This document shows, in pieces, positions 35,161-47,700 of a stretch of 64,000 bases of DNA (the stretch's first letter is position 1; every line of letters begins with the position of its first letter). The position numbers and the translations under genes are program-made. Source of the DNA: Symsagittifera roscoffensis. Taxonomy: Eukaryota; Xenacoelomorpha; Acoela; Convolutidae. The notes beneath the pieces are model-generated. The model did no database searches and was not told the DNA's origin. It saw only the letters and a program-made list of their open reading frames with translations. Where the stretch lies: positions 31,658,369 to 31,722,368 of the forward strand of contig NC_087064.1 of the NCBI RefSeq assembly GCF_963678635.1, given 5' to 3'.

Positions 35161-37287
35161 AAGAAAATCGGAGTCACAGAGTTTCTAGACACAGGAGCGG
35201 TAGTGAGTGTGATGCCGATAAAAACTTGGGAAAAATGGGCTTCACGGGGGGCAAGATCTAATTCCAACGAATCTCCGACTGGCCGCCGCCAATCGAGTAG
35301 CAATTTACGTAGCCGGAAGAACACCAATAACGGTTCTCCACATGAGAGGACGGGATATTTGGATGAGCTTCCTGGTGGTAGAGAATTTGGACGACGCCGA
35401 CCAATTTATCTTGGGCAGAGATTTCTTCACGAGTTTTGACGTGATGATTGACTTGAACAACGGTCTGATACGGATTAGAAACCCGGACCGGAAGTATGTT
35501 AAGAAACCAATTAATAGGATAATAACAGATGAAAACAAGGTACCAATTTTTTTAGATAGAAAAGTGAAACTACAGCCAGGACAGGCTGTGGTGGCAATTT
35601 TTAGAACGAGAAATTTAAATTCGTTAAGCGATAGTAAACAGGTTTGTTTAGTACCGAAACCAAATAGTCAGAGTTCGGTGATTTTAGGCCGGAGCTTCTC
35701 GGTAACGCGAAACGGACTGTGTGTCAGTGTGTTATTGAACACACTGGACACTACAGTTTCAATCCAGCGTGGAAATAGCTTGGTTACGCTTTGCCGATGA
35801 GGACCGACTATGAGGAGACACAAAACTTGAAGAAACTTAGTGTGAAAGACTGTCCTTATCATGCCAATAAACATAAAATTTTAAAGAGGATTAATGAATT
35901 AAAATCTATTCATAAATTGTTTTCAATGAAATCCGAAACGGACGACGGCTAATCGAGCTGCTCGAATTTTCCTGAACGCCCCTCGTCATATGAACTAGAA
36001 TCTGAGCAACCGGTTTTGCCAGAGATAGAACATTTAAAAGGGAAAATAGGTGAGGGAGATTTCTAAAAATTGCGGGACGTCTTAAATCGGAACGCAGATG
36101 TATTTTCAAAACATAAGGCGGATATCGGTTGCTGTAACTTCGTCGAACACGAAATTGAACTCGAAGAAGGCGCCGTTCCGCACAGAGAAGGCGCGAGACG
36201 AATGACGCCACACAAGTCGGAAGCGTGCCGAGCGGAAATCCAAATGCTGCTCGAATACGACATGATAGAACCCTCGAAATCGCCGTGGGCTTGCGGGGTG
36301 GTAATGGCGAAAAAGAAAGGGGGCAGCTAAGGTTTTGTTGCGACTTTCGCTATTTGAACGCGGTGACGATAAAAGATGCGTACCCGATACCGCGAATAGA
36401 CGAGAGCCTCTCCAAACTTGGTGATGCCAAGTTCTTCACAACATTGGATTTGGGTTCGGCCTTCTGGCAGGTCCCTCTGCGGAAGAAGGATAGAGAGAAA
36501 ACCGGATTCGCGTGCGAATTAGGGTTGTACCAATGGAAGAGGATGCCCTTCGGCTTGTGCAATGCAGCTGCCACTTTTCAAAGACTGATGGCTCAGGCTT
36601 TGACGAGAGTGACCAAGAAGTACGGGAATCTCGTGATGTGTTACGTGGATGACGTAGTCATAGCGACACCGACCCTGGAAGACCACATTGATAGGCTCGA
36701 TGAGGTCTTTGCATGCATGAAAAGAGCAGGATTGAAGTGCAAACCATCGAAATGTGAAATCCTTAGGGATTCAATCAAGTACCTGGGAAGAATGGTGGAC
36801 AGACATGGTGTGAGGCCGGACCCGGAAGCACTAGAAGCAGTGTTGACATGGAAGGCTCCCAGAACGGACACACAGCTCCTGAGCTTCCTAGGGTTTGCCA
36901 ACTACTACCGGGAGTTCATAAAAGGATATGCGGAGAAGGTGTATCCGATGCAGAAGCTGATGAGCAACAAAGGGAAAAAGTTCGAATGGAACGATGAAGC
37001 ACAAGTTGCCTTCGAGAACATAAAGCGGGAACTGTGCGAAGCGCCACTGCTAGGCATACCTACAGAAAAGGGCATGTATGTTCTTGACACAGACGCATCG
37101 GTAGTAGCCATCTCAGGAATATTGCATCAGGAGCAAGAATGGAAGGAAAGAACGGTTCTCCGTCCCATTGCATACGGCAGCAAGGTCTTGAGTGACACTG
37201 AAATATGGTTCACCAAAAGCAGAAATGTTTGCAATAGTCACATTTGTGGAAAAATACCGTGCATACTTGGGGATAGAATAAAACGTT
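35161..37287 (+). pseudogene. pol: Pol of element 2, N-terminal part: protease, RT, start of RNase H
   Basis: The protease has FLDTGAVVSVMP right after the gag TGA, then a shift at a six-G run (35246-35251), then FILGRDFF (about 35405). RT begins after several stops (35800-36070). A five-G run (36319-36323) shifts the frame between MAKKKG and QLRFCCDFRYLN; the RT core TTLDLGSAFWQ, MPFGLCNA and YVDD (about 36645) is intact and uninterrupted, better kept than in element 1. RNase H starts MYVLDTDAS (37075) but is lost after SKVLSDTE, where sequence jumps to the end of the integrase core. All of the RNase H C-terminus, the long linker and the integrase finger and core are gone. Confidence 0.87.
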
Positions 37288-37288
37288 A

Positions 37289-39136
37289 GTGTCGATGCTG
37301 AGAGTACATTGTTCCAGGTACATGACCGATTGGGACAGATACCTTCCACAGGTGTTGGGAGCCTATAATAGCACGCAACACTCTACCACTGGAGTTAGTC
37401 CACACATGATGCTAACTGGACACGAGAAGTCTTTACCCTTAACCTTTTTCTACCCAGAGTATGAGGGAAAGAAAACGTCTCCACAGGTCTACGTGAGGGA
37501 TGTGATCAGACGTCAACAGGAGTTGAACGATTTGTGTAGACGAAATTATCAGCAAGCACAGGCAAGGCAGAGGAAAAAATTCGACAAGAAAGCAGCTGGT
37601 GCAAAAGCTTACTCGTTGGGAGACTACGTATGGGTATTTCAGAACAATATACCACCGAAAGGAACGAAAAAGCTCCTAAAAAAGTGGAGAGGACCCTTCA
37701 TGATTACGGAAGTGCACCAGGAGGGACGCTTTCATAGACTGAGTACTGGCCGAGCCGCCCACTACGAGAACATTAGGCCACACAATCCATCGACAGAAGA
37801 CTGGTGTATACCCGCAGATATGGAAGAAGGGGATTATCTAATGATAGATCCTGCTTGTGAGGTCAACGAGAAGGGCACGAGGGAGAAGAAAGATGGAAAC
37901 GAAGTCGTTGAGGAAGGAACGAATACACCGCTGGACCTGGATCTAAACGAGGTGATCAAAGCGGACGATGAAACCTTACCCTACGCAGAGGAGGATTAGC
38001 AGGATCACGAACAGATGGAGGTTCCTAAGAAATTGCAACCGGATCTTCCGTTCATGATACAGACTCGTCAGAATGACAGGACAAGAACCAGGAAGAAATA
38101 TAACCCTTACGGCGACGATTTTGTAGTGGACAGGACAGACCTAAAGAAGATAGGAAAAGAAGTAGTGGGTCTAGAAGAAATAATTGTGTCACAGGACATT
38201 GACATAGTCGATGATCACGACGATGAGTGGGTCGATGACCGGTCGAAACCCGAGGTAGAATTCGACGACGAGCAACAGCAGTCATATGAACAAGACTTGA
38301 CGAATCTGCGTGTCTTAGAATGGCTGAACGAAATGACGTCGGACCCAAAGGAGATCACTATCACGATTCAAGATGTAGATCGTGAAATCATAAAATACAT
38401 GAAAACCGAACGAGAAGATCCTTCCTGGGCTGCCCAGGAGGGGCGACTACTCATTCCGGCTTCCAATCTCGATTTGATACCCGGTATGCGATCAACGGGG
38501 ACGTCGATGGATATTTTTGTCCGGGGAGTGGGGGTAGGACTTACCCACACTGAAATTTGATTAAAACAATTAAGAATAGCAAGAGAGACAGGAGACTTAG
38601 AAGCAGAAACAGGCGAAGAACCTAAGAAACCTGACATAGGGAGGGTAGTTGTGTCATATTTTAACCTACCAAATGAATATTCAAGTAGCATAATACTAAC
38701 AGACAGTGATTTCATACTCACAAATAGAACATGTGCGATAGCAATCACAGCAGACATGAGTTTTAGGACAGCGTTAGCGGCAGATTTTAAGAGAGAATAT
38801 AAAAACATAGAATTTCTTTGGAAGCAAAGACCAGGAGTAGGGGGCGTAGCAGCCGTACCTCCGGCGGCTTCACAGATACCGGGAAAATACCTATGCTCTT
38901 TGGTGACGAGGGCGACGGAGAAGCAGCACGTGGACCCAGAGAACCTAGTCTTGTCTTTGACGAGGCTGAGGGACTTCATTGTGGAAATGGACAAGAGGGA
39001 GCTCTTGCTTCCAGTGTACGATCCGAACAGAGGACGACTGCATCCTCGGGAATTGTACGCGCTTGAACACGTAATATTCTCTGATACTAATATACAAGTA
39101 TATTTACATAAGAAATATTACTTAAGTATAGGCTGA
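37289..39136 (+). pseudogene. pol: Pol of element 2, C-terminal part: integrase end and macro domain
   Basis: One frame with stops at 37997-37999 (TAG) and 38558-38560 (TGA). The first part has the end of the integrase core (NSTQHSTTGVSPH, absent from element 1) and the GPY/F-type WRGPFMI. The TAG stands where element 1 has TGG (12300). The second part is acidic, then has the STGTSMDIFVRGVGVG box. From about 38690 it is the macro domain: AITAD, YLCSLVTR, LPVYDPNRG and a final YLHKKYYLSIG. The same two catalytic positions are changed as in element 1 (Arg and Gly), with identical spacing of 41 residues. Sharing one frame with integrase shows that the macro domain belongs to Pol. Confidence 0.75.
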
Positions 39137-39530
39137 GTGACGTGCGAGAGGGTGTTAGGCTAAAAGACTAAGTTGTGTGATATGTGTGATATGTGTGTTA
39201 TGTTATGTTATGTGTTATGTCATTAAGATCTTGGGTAAGAAGGGGTTAGTGACCATGAACAACTGAATGAGGATCTTATCTTAGGAATAGATCCAAGTTT
39301 GGACTGTCCAGTCTTAGGTCGAATTCCAAAATTGATTCTATTTATTTGATTTTAATTATTTTTAGGGTCAAAATTTTTTTCTGACTGTTTTTAAATGAAT
39401 TTTAACGAGAAGTTAAGGTGAAACTGACAAGTGTGATATTCGTGACCTCTTTTCTAGATCCTGATTGATCGTTTAATTGCTCACTTGAGTCAAACCTTGG
39501 AATCAAATCAAATCGAACCTGAAGAACAGA
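39137..39530 (+). other. Spacer between macro domain and ORF-A remnant, element 2
   Basis: There is no gene. It begins with a TGTGATATGTGTGTTATGTTATG low-complexity stretch and contains TTTTTAGGG near 39360, an acceptor-like string. It holds the same position as 13424-13880 in element 1. Confidence 0.5.
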
Positions 39531-40187
39531 ATGGATAATTTCAACCTGGATGAATTGATGGACCTGGCAGAGGCATATGAAGGAACGATGATAGATGCGA
39601 TCTATCGTCGGCTAATGGATCGAGACTTCGCTCTGGAGGACCCAGAGGCAGTCATGTTGCTGACCGCCCTGATAAACATCTTGGGGCATGACAACCGTGG
39701 GGACCGCCCCACGGAAGTCCTTTTGATGGCAGCATACGAAGAAGAGTGGGAAGTACATTACCGAGACCATGAAAGTAGGACGGGATGTAGATTGGACAGA
39801 GTGGCGTTCATGGAAGAAGTCTGGACGGTGGTTCAGAGCTATGGGACCTAGTCCATTTTGAAAGTAGGTCTCAACCGACCATTGATGCGGGAAGTCCTTG
39901 ACAAACTTGATGAGTGTGAAGGGAGATTGAGTGAGTTGTTGATTGACTCAGCCACTGAAGAAAGTGAGGCGAACTCTCCCATCAAGATGAGACCGCAGGA
40001 TGATAAAGGAGAGGTGGTATATCTGTCAAGAACCAGGAGGGGAACGATGCGATCGAAATTGGTGATTGATAAGATCAACGAGATGAAGTTGAAGTTAGGC
40101 AGCAAAGTGATGCCGAGGAGAGTAGGAAAGACGAAGGTGGATTTAGAGATATCAATGAAAGCTGTCAATTCAGCGAAACGAAAATGA
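39531..40187 (+). pseudogene. Fused remnant of ORF-A N-terminus and ORF-B, element 2
   Basis: The first 75-80 residues (LDELMDL, AIYRRLMDRDF, TEVLLMAAYEEEW) match the N-terminus of ORF-A. The sequence then passes into FMEEVWTVVQSYG, which matches the middle of ORF-B. About 5 kb of ORF-A, including both SGNH-type regions, is therefore deleted. TAG at 39849-39851 interrupts the frame. The end, TGA at 40185-40187, overlaps an ATG as ATGA, at the same gene junction where element 1 has TAATG. Confidence 0.65.
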
Positions 40188-40199
40188 GTCGAAGAGGCC

Positions 40200-43100
40200 A
40201 TGGATTTGGGACAAGGTGATTATCAATTGCCTGGCACGGACAGAATTTTAACCGATGTAGCGATGGTGCCACCCATTCTCATGGCAGGGATAAAGTCAAC
40301 AGGTTACAAATTCAAAAGGAGTGACCGCACTCTGACTGGAGCAACCTTAGAAATGGAAATACTTAGCCAATGTGGAGAAAGCACAATGAAAGACTTTAAA
40401 CCATCTCCCATGAACCACGGAAAGGGAAGTGTCACAGGACAACTAGTACCAGTGGAGTATAACCGACTGACAGTGTCGGAGACTGTGTCAATAGATGAAC
40501 CCGCCGGTGGATACATGGAGATGTTGGAATACCGAAAGTCGGCTAGAGGGTATGTGATGGCTCTGGAAGACAAGAATGCCATGGAGGGTTATCTGGAGAC
40601 GATGTTGCGAGGCACCACCCTCAAGCAGAAGGCTTACGGGACTCTAGCGTTGTCTGAGATGCATGCGGAAACGATCGAGCAATTAGTGAGCCTTCCATGG
40701 AAAGCAGTGGTGTTGAAGTACTTTGAAGAGGAAATGAGGACTACGCCGAGAATACACGCTCTCATGGCAGTACCTTACCTCAGAACCGAATTACAACTGA
40801 GGTTCGCCTGGTGCATGATGGGGTTAACTCGCGGGGAATATGACTCAGAAGAAAGGAAAAGGTCAAAAGAAGAAAAAGTATTCCTGATGACGAACCTGAG
40901 GGATCTGATAATCCAGGAAGGAATGGTAGCAGCGTGCGCGAAGCGGAGAGATGCTCTCTGTTTCATTTGATTCCTGATAGAGCAGACTTCAGTACCTGCA
41001 TTGAACACCTGTGTCAAGATGCTGAGGGAGGGCGATGAACGAGCAAAAGCCTTACTCTTGCTAGCACTGCTGGATATGCATCAAAGCAAGCCGATGAGGG
41101 TGAATATGAAAGAACCTGAGGAGTTAGAGCCCATGAGAAAGATAGACAAAATCAGGAGATTTTCAAACAAGGAGCTGAGACTCACTAAAGAATCTATGGG
41201 GGCACTACCGAAATCCAGTGAGTACTGAGGACCGATCAAGAAGAAGTGGTACAGCTACGTGTCCGGAATCATAGGGATAGCGTACAACCCTTTCCTGAGT
41301 GAAGACATACGCGATTGCTTCTTTGATTACAAGCAGGCAGTGTTGCTAAGATTCTGGACGTCGAGAATTGTAACGATTAAGAGCGCTAATAATCCGCAGA
41401 CCAAATTGGGACTGGTCTTGGAAGAAGAGGTGACTGCACCTTCCGTACCAAAATCCGACAAAAGAGTGGAGTTTGGGTTGGGATTCTCAGATGAACTACG
41501 GAGAACGAGCTTGATGGTAGTGTGGGAACTGATGAGACCACCATGGTGTCCTAGTCCCAATGCTGACTCGATATTACGGGCGACACAAGATGTGCAGAGG
41601 GAGCTGAATGCAGACTGTAACCTGCGTGACCTTAACATCATATATAATGTGATGATAACAGCCTCTAGGAGCAACGGGGAAGACAAAGTGGAGTTGCCTG
41701 GCTGGGGACCAGAAGACTGGGTCAAACCTGGTAGTTGTCTGGCGGAAGTCTGTGGACTGAAAGGTCACGTTTGTGGAGGTCTGGATTGTGCGAAAACCCT
41801 AGAGAGACAACACAAGCAATTGACGATATTGTTTGGGAATGTCGTGATGAAAGCAAGGACGGAAACGGAAATGATCGCGGATTGCCATGGAGGAACCGAG
41901 AAGAAACTAGTGACTGCACTAGGATTCTACAGCATGTTTGGTTCTTTAGAGTCACTATTGAATCTAGAGCAGAGACATGAGATGGTCACAGCCATCAGTG
42001 TAGAAGTGTTCCCAGGAGTTTTGCAAACTGAGCAGAAGCACATAGGAAAATGGAGGGAAGCGATCGAGGCGGAAATGAACATCAGACACAGTGAGACTTA
42101 TTGTAGACCATCAGGAGCACGATATTTGGTGGGATCGACATTGGCTCCAATGTGCAAGAGCAGATACCCGGTGCATTTCGTAGCTGTGGATGTAAAGAGT
42201 ACGAGAACGATCGTGGATCAAGCCTTCTCAGTGCCAAAGTGTGTGAGACTAACGAGAATGTCCGAAAAATCTTACGAGTTGCTATGTAAGATGATCTCAG
42301 CAGTTCCAGAGAGAACAAAGGAGGAGTTTGAAGTTCATGGGATACGTGAGTGGGAACTTCAGTGACTTTGAGAGACGGAAACAGAGAGGATCAACCGTTA
42401 CAGATTACAATACAGTAGACGAGAATGATGAGGTCCACCGAGTGATGATGGAAGTGGATACATTACTGGAAGCTTCGGTAAAACGTAATTGGAGGAGCAT
42501 CATGTTGACATATGACGAGTTTCCCTGCCACTGCTTGCTGCAGGCCTGGTGGTATATCGAGCGTAGTAATCTGGTGTTGATCTGGGACTCTGGAGAGCTG
42601 CTCTCCATGGGTTTACCAGACTCATCACGGCCCATAACAATAGTGATAGTGGGAGTTATGATGGCGATACGATGGCTGGAAGCTCATGTGAGAGAGAACA
42701 ATAAACAGGAAGCGCCAACGTGAGAACAGTTGCAGAAATTGGATTGTCTAAAAGATTTAGATCTTTTTGAGACAATGTGCAAGATTCTAAACATTCCGAT
42801 GGAAGTGAAAAAGATATGGACAAGAAGACGATTGATGCCATGGTATAGAGCTAACATGACTGCCTGAATGTACGAATATGCCAAAACGCATATGTCGAAG
42901 CATGGCAGAGTGTACAGTGGATATCAGCTGGACATTGGAGCAGGAGCTTTCGAGCGAGCTTTCGTGACTCATCGAAATGCAGTGACCACCGCTGTAAAAA
43001 GAATTCCCAGGACAAGTGAACGTAGTGGAAAGGAGAAGTAAGAGATGTTGAAGGAAGATTTGGAGAGAAACGTGACTTTGTGTCTCCACAACAGCTTCTG

Positions 43101-43272
43101 CAGGAACAGAGAATCTAACGTGGATCCCCTACCTTGTTGCAAACAGAGAGTAGAAGAGCAGAAGTGTTGGAGGACTGCTTCCAACAATGTCAGAATAGCT
43201 AAAAATGTGTTGCAAGACAAAGAAACTGAAAGTGCAGAGTCAGTGTCACAGGAGGAAGAGATGGAACATTGA
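40200..43272 (+). pseudogene. ORF-C of element 2 (broken by stops and one shift)
   Basis: The first 2.1 kb (to 42365) is one frame with TGA at 40968 and 41226. After a shift near 42340 a second frame carries stops at 42721, 42865 and 43039 and ends at 43272. TGA 42865 stands where element 1 has TGG (22310). Conserved with element 1: ALMAVPYLRT, YVSG then IAYNPFL, MRPPWCPSP, the C-x4-C-x4-H-x-C-x4-C motif (CLAEVCGLKGHVCGGLDC, about 41738), PGVLQ then EQKH, SVPKCVRL, LIWD and LHNSFC. The level of conservation over 3 kb suggests that ORF-C was a working protein in the common ancestor. Family unknown. Confidence 0.68.
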
Positions 43273-44090
43273 CAAATGGTCGAAAGAACAAGATGCAAAA
43301 AGAAAGAAAATTAGAAGAATTTAGAAGTTTTAGAACTTCTAAACGACGAAAAGAAGAGAAACAAAGGAGTGACGAATAAGAAGAAATTAAAACTCAAAAT
43401 TGTTTTATGTGTGTGAAAAAACTCAAGTGAGAAACCAAGCAACCAAGTTGAAATTGAAAACTGAAGCATTTAGTTGAGTTTTGAACATTAAAGAATTTGT
43501 TGCATTTATAAATTTGCAGTTTGATTTTAGTTAGTGGCTTTAGAGGCATTTACTATTTATTTAGAAAGGCTTGAGTAGAGAATATATTTAAATATTCCAG
43601 CCAGCATGATTGTTTTTATTCAACTAGGAGAACTGATCACTTTGTGGTGACATGAGAGGCTTGGGTAATCTCTAATCCCTCTGAAAGAGGGAGGAGATTG
43701 TTTCATTGTTCTTTCTAACCACAAAGTTTTAATAGTTTTAATATTCAGGACAATAACAAGCAAGATTTCCGAAGGGAAGAAGCATAGTAGGATAATTTTA
43801 GCTTGTTGGTTGGCAGGACTGTCCTGCAAACCAACATCTTTCAAAATCTAGGAGAAAAAGTTTTAAATCAGGACATTGACATTGGAAGTCAGAAAAGATG
43901 TTTTTATCTTAGGTCACATCCTCAATGTGCAGATTAGTGGAAAAAATTGGAAGTCTATAGTGATGTAGTATGATGCCATTTACATTCTGCAGTGAGTCGA
44001 TATGACGCGGATAAAAGTAATTTCGTGTATTTTGTAAATTCTGTTCGATGACACTGCACCGACAATGGGGACATTGACTGGACTGTCCGG
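43273..44090 (+). other. 3' untranslated end of element 2
   Basis: AT-rich, no coding frame. Near the right end GGGGACATTGACTGGAC precedes the LTR start and resembles the sequence before 23168. Confidence 0.5.
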
Positions 44091-45000
44091 GGAGTATGCG
44101 ACAGTCGACCAGCATGGACGAAAATGCAGATTCGATATTTTAGCAGCTAGCCTTCCGAATTGGCAGTTTTGAAGGATTAGCAGTGTTATTGGAACGATTA
44201 GCCAAACTGTAAAGGCTAGAATATTTTGGTGTTTCAAATTTTTAAATTTTCGAAGTATGACGTCATATTTCTGAGAAACGTCAGAAACGGCCATTTTGGC
44301 AGAAAAACCGAAATAAAACACAGCAACAACAGTAGTTGCGACGATAACAACGGAAAAACCTAGAATCGGAATTAGAGACGAGCAGAAATAGCAGAGACCG
44401 TTCCGAGTTGCAACTATTGTGTCGCTACAATAGTTGCAAGGCCGTTGCAAACAACGGTGAAGGGTAGAAGACAGCCTTCCGGAAGGAAAATAAGGTCTTA
44501 TTTCCCCGGATTCAAGAATCCGGAGGGGTCTCGGGACTGAAACTCATAGCATTTTATATAAACTTTTAGCTTCCCTATTATGTCCTGAATTGAATTTAAT
44601 TAACATCTGATTTCATTTTGCTAGGATGAGAAGCTAGGAGTTGGGGTAAAGGGTTGATCCATCTTCGATGGAGATGATGATTTTTATCTACTGAGCAAAA
44701 ACAATAATAATTTAATAAATGGTAGTAGCCTTGTTTTTAGGAGTGACCTCGTGGTCTGGGGATACTGAGACCCAGTCATGAGCTCACTATTTCTGCATGT
44801 AGTTAAGCTAATTTGAATGTTTTGACCGAAGCCGAAAGCAGTAACGTTTTTGTCGACCCGATGTTAGAAGGACCACCAAAACAACTGGCTTTGATAGAGA
44901 CGGTGAAAAACATGTAAGGCTCTGTTTAGACGTTGGCCAGTCGTCTTAGGACCTAGCTTTATTTTCCGTCGATATGTATCTTCCGAGCGAATGATACAAA
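44091..45000 (+). repeat. 3' LTR of element 2, truncated
   Basis: Starts TGTCCGGGGAGTATG and is colinear with about 28555-29530. It stops at about 45000, where an inverted fragment begins. Confidence 0.78.
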
Positions 45001-45004
45001 ATGA

Positions 45005-45596
45005 AGTTTGATGTTATTAAATTAAATTCAGGACAGGAAGCTAAAAGTTGTTGAGACTACAGTCCTCCGACACAATGAGAGAAATTTCCGAATCCGCGGT
45101 CTTCGTTGAGAAAGCTCCTTCTTCGCCACCAGGAAGGGTTGTAACCTTCACTTTCAGCCTTCCCAACCCGTGGACTACATCCAGTAACGATTGTAACTAT
45201 ACGCTCGTTACAGCTCGGACGGCTTCCTTTCTTGCAATATCAATATTCTTTGATCGCGATTCGCCATCGTACTCTCGTCTTTTATGTGTGGTGTCCTCGT
45301 TTTGATTTTTTCGCGTTTTCAGACATCGCAAAAAACAAAATTGTTTCGTATCAAGCACACTCAAATCAAAATTATAAAATTTACTACTTCGAGTACTCCT
45401 GAGCCCGCTTTTTGGTCCAGAACGCAAATAGCGTCTTAAATCGATATCTTCGAAGTATCGTACGACCTTTTCTCGCCAAAAATTCTGTTTTTTTGGGTTT
45501 TCCCAGATAACGCCACTGATCAATATTTTAAACTTTTCGTGCGATCATTTAAAATTTAAGGCATTCTGGTCAAATGGCACATACTCCCCGGACAGC
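45005..45596 (-). repeat. Inverted LTR fragment, right arm of a palindrome
   Basis: The reverse complement starts CTGTCCGGGGAGTATG (from 45596) and contains TCCTGAATTTAATTTAAT-type sequence matching the LTR near 44580. With 44091-45000 it forms inverted repeats about 1.5 kb across. It is more diverged than the direct arm and closer to the third LTR family at 46.6 kb. Confidence 0.7.
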
Positions 45597-46425
45597 AAGA
45601 GCAACGTCCTCACTGAATTTGAAGTATCAAAATGCTACAGTACCATGTGACGGAATTTGACCATAAAGCAATTTTATCCACATCAAATCAACTCACTGCG
45701 TGCTAGAGAAGGTAAGAAATCACGTCGAGATAAATTTTCATATTGTGCCAATCGACCAGACTGCGGCCAAAAAATGGTTCGACAAAATAAATTTTATTTT
45801 ATGGTAGTCGCTTTGAACGGAGTAGCAACTCGGACGACTAAGGTTTGAAACATTCGCCCAAACATTACACAGTGACGGAGCGTAAAAAAGCACCTATTGG
45901 CGACTGGCAGGCGTCAGTTACCTTAGTTCTACTCGTTTTTCACCGTCTAGACCTAGCCAGTTAGTCAGTTAGTTTTTTGGTCTGTTCAGAGCTAAGTAAC
46001 AAGTTACCATTTTTAGGCCATCAGTCAAACGACTTTTAATCAGCTTTCGTTTACATGCGAAGATAACCACATAGCTGGGTGTCAAATCCTTACTATTCAG
46101 GGCATCGCAGTAGCTAAAAAGTACGTTCAATAGTTTCACACAGTATATAATAGTCTCTAGACACCGAGCCTCCAATTTCCCTCAGAGATAACGCCGTTAT
46201 ATCTTCAATCTCGTGGCGCGAGAGGGTACGGACTCGCTCTGGCCGCCCCACTGAAGCCTCGTTTCTTCTTATCTGCTTCAGCTAAGCGTCTTATCGTGTC
46301 TTGTTATCACAAAAAGAGGCTCCATTTCTTCTCTATTTTTACTGCTCTTCGTCTTGTTCATTCGGCGTGTCTGTTTTATCTGTTTTTATCTAGCGTGTCT
46401 GTTTTATCGGCGTGTCTGTTTTATT
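45597..46425. other. AT-rich repeat-derived sequence, no gene
   Basis: The CACATAGCTGGGTGTC word at 46069 also appears as CACATAGCTGGGTCTC at 51187 and 58210, so this is part of the same repeat complex. No coding frame stands out. Confidence 0.4.
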
Positions 46426-47700
46426 TAGAATATTTTAACCCTCCTTTTTATTGTTAGTCTGATGCTAATGCCTTTATTGTTCTTTTTCAAGTGCGTCAGC
46501 GGGTTCGACTGTGCCAATCCGGGGGAAGGACACAGTTCTTATTTAAAGATATGGACCAATAAAGAAGGGTTGCTTTGGACTGACATGATTATTTTTGTAA
46601 GTTCGTTTAAAGAGAAAATCACATGAAGATTTTGTTTTTTGCGACCACTGAAGGACGCGAAAATCATAACACGATTTTGCTGCTCAAAACAGCAAATAGA
46701 GAGGGTTGAGGCAGAAAAAGATCCAAGACCGATTGGAAATAGAATTGGAGACGCTGCGAGCTGTATTGATTGTGCAGCTACAAATGTTATCGAGCAAATA
46801 CCGCGAACCAGGAAGGCTGAAGGGAGATATAATTATTTCACATTGTGCCAATCGATCAGACTGCCGCCAAAAAATGGTTCAACAAAACAAGAAGCGTCAC
46901 AGGGGGAATGACACAGTTCTTATTTAAAGATATGAACCAATAAAGAAGGGTCGGTTTGGACTGACATGATTACTTTTTAATTTTCGTTCAAAGAGAAAAT
47001 CACATGACGATTTTGTTTTTTGCGACCACTTAAGGACGCGAAAATCATAACACGATTTTCGCTGCTGAAAACAACAAATAGAGAGGGTGGAGGCAGAGCT
47101 CACTATCTCAAAGGTAACTATTTTAATTCGAGCGCTTCTGCCAATAGCCTTTATGTAATAATAGTTTTGTCAACCCGATGTTATGAGAACAAAATTAACA
47201 CATTGACCTGGCTGTGATACAGATTGTTAAAAGCATGTAAGCCTCTATTTAGACACTAGCCAGTCCTTTAGCCAGTTGCTAGCCAGTTTAGTTTTACTTT
47301 CCGTCGGTATGTACTTCCGGGCGGTTCTTACCTATGTATTTTTATGGTTTGCTGGGTGTTATTCATAATCTCATGACCGGTGAATCCAGTAACAGAGGCC
47401 TCCGCGCCAAGCATATTCTCTAAACAGAGCAGGAAGGGTGGTTCGGAATACGAGTTCCGGACACCACGATTTAGCTTTTCAACCAAGTTAAGACCGAAAA
47501 TTCACGTAACGTGAAGTGTGGGGGATTGGCCATCTCGTCGTTCCTTAAGCGCGAATGACCAAAAACAATTAAAAATATACAAGAAACTAACCAAAATATT
47601 CAAAGTAACCTAAAAAGACCAAAAAAAACATAAACCTAACCACAAAAATTACAAAGTCAGTAGAGAACATCCCTTCAGACGAGATGCGATCTGACTTTCC
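46426..47700 (+). repeat. LTR-like fragment, third related family
   Basis: GAATATTTTAACCCTCC through CAGCGGGTTCGACTGTGCC, then a 384-bp partial tandem repeat (CACAGTTCTTATTTAAAG at 46527 and 46910). It continues into sequence matching the LTRs of element 2: GTCAACCCGATGTTA, TTTCCGTCGGTATGT and CATGACCGGTGAATCC. Related copies are at 51955, 53397, 54028 and 54668. Confidence 0.65.

Larger units (their letters stand above)
28555..45000 (+). mobile_element. Giant Ty3/gypsy-type LTR retroelement 2 (about 16 kb left)
   Basis: Direct repeats at about 28555-29530 and 44091-45000 flank the same gene order as in element 1: gag, protease, RT, RNase H, integrase end, macro domain, remnants of ORF-A/B, and ORF-C. 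Proteins are clearly related but well diverged, so this is a separate family, not a recent copy. It has lost part of the capsid, the RNase H end to integrase core, and nearly all of ORF-A. The 3' LTR is cut at about 45000. Confidence 0.82.
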
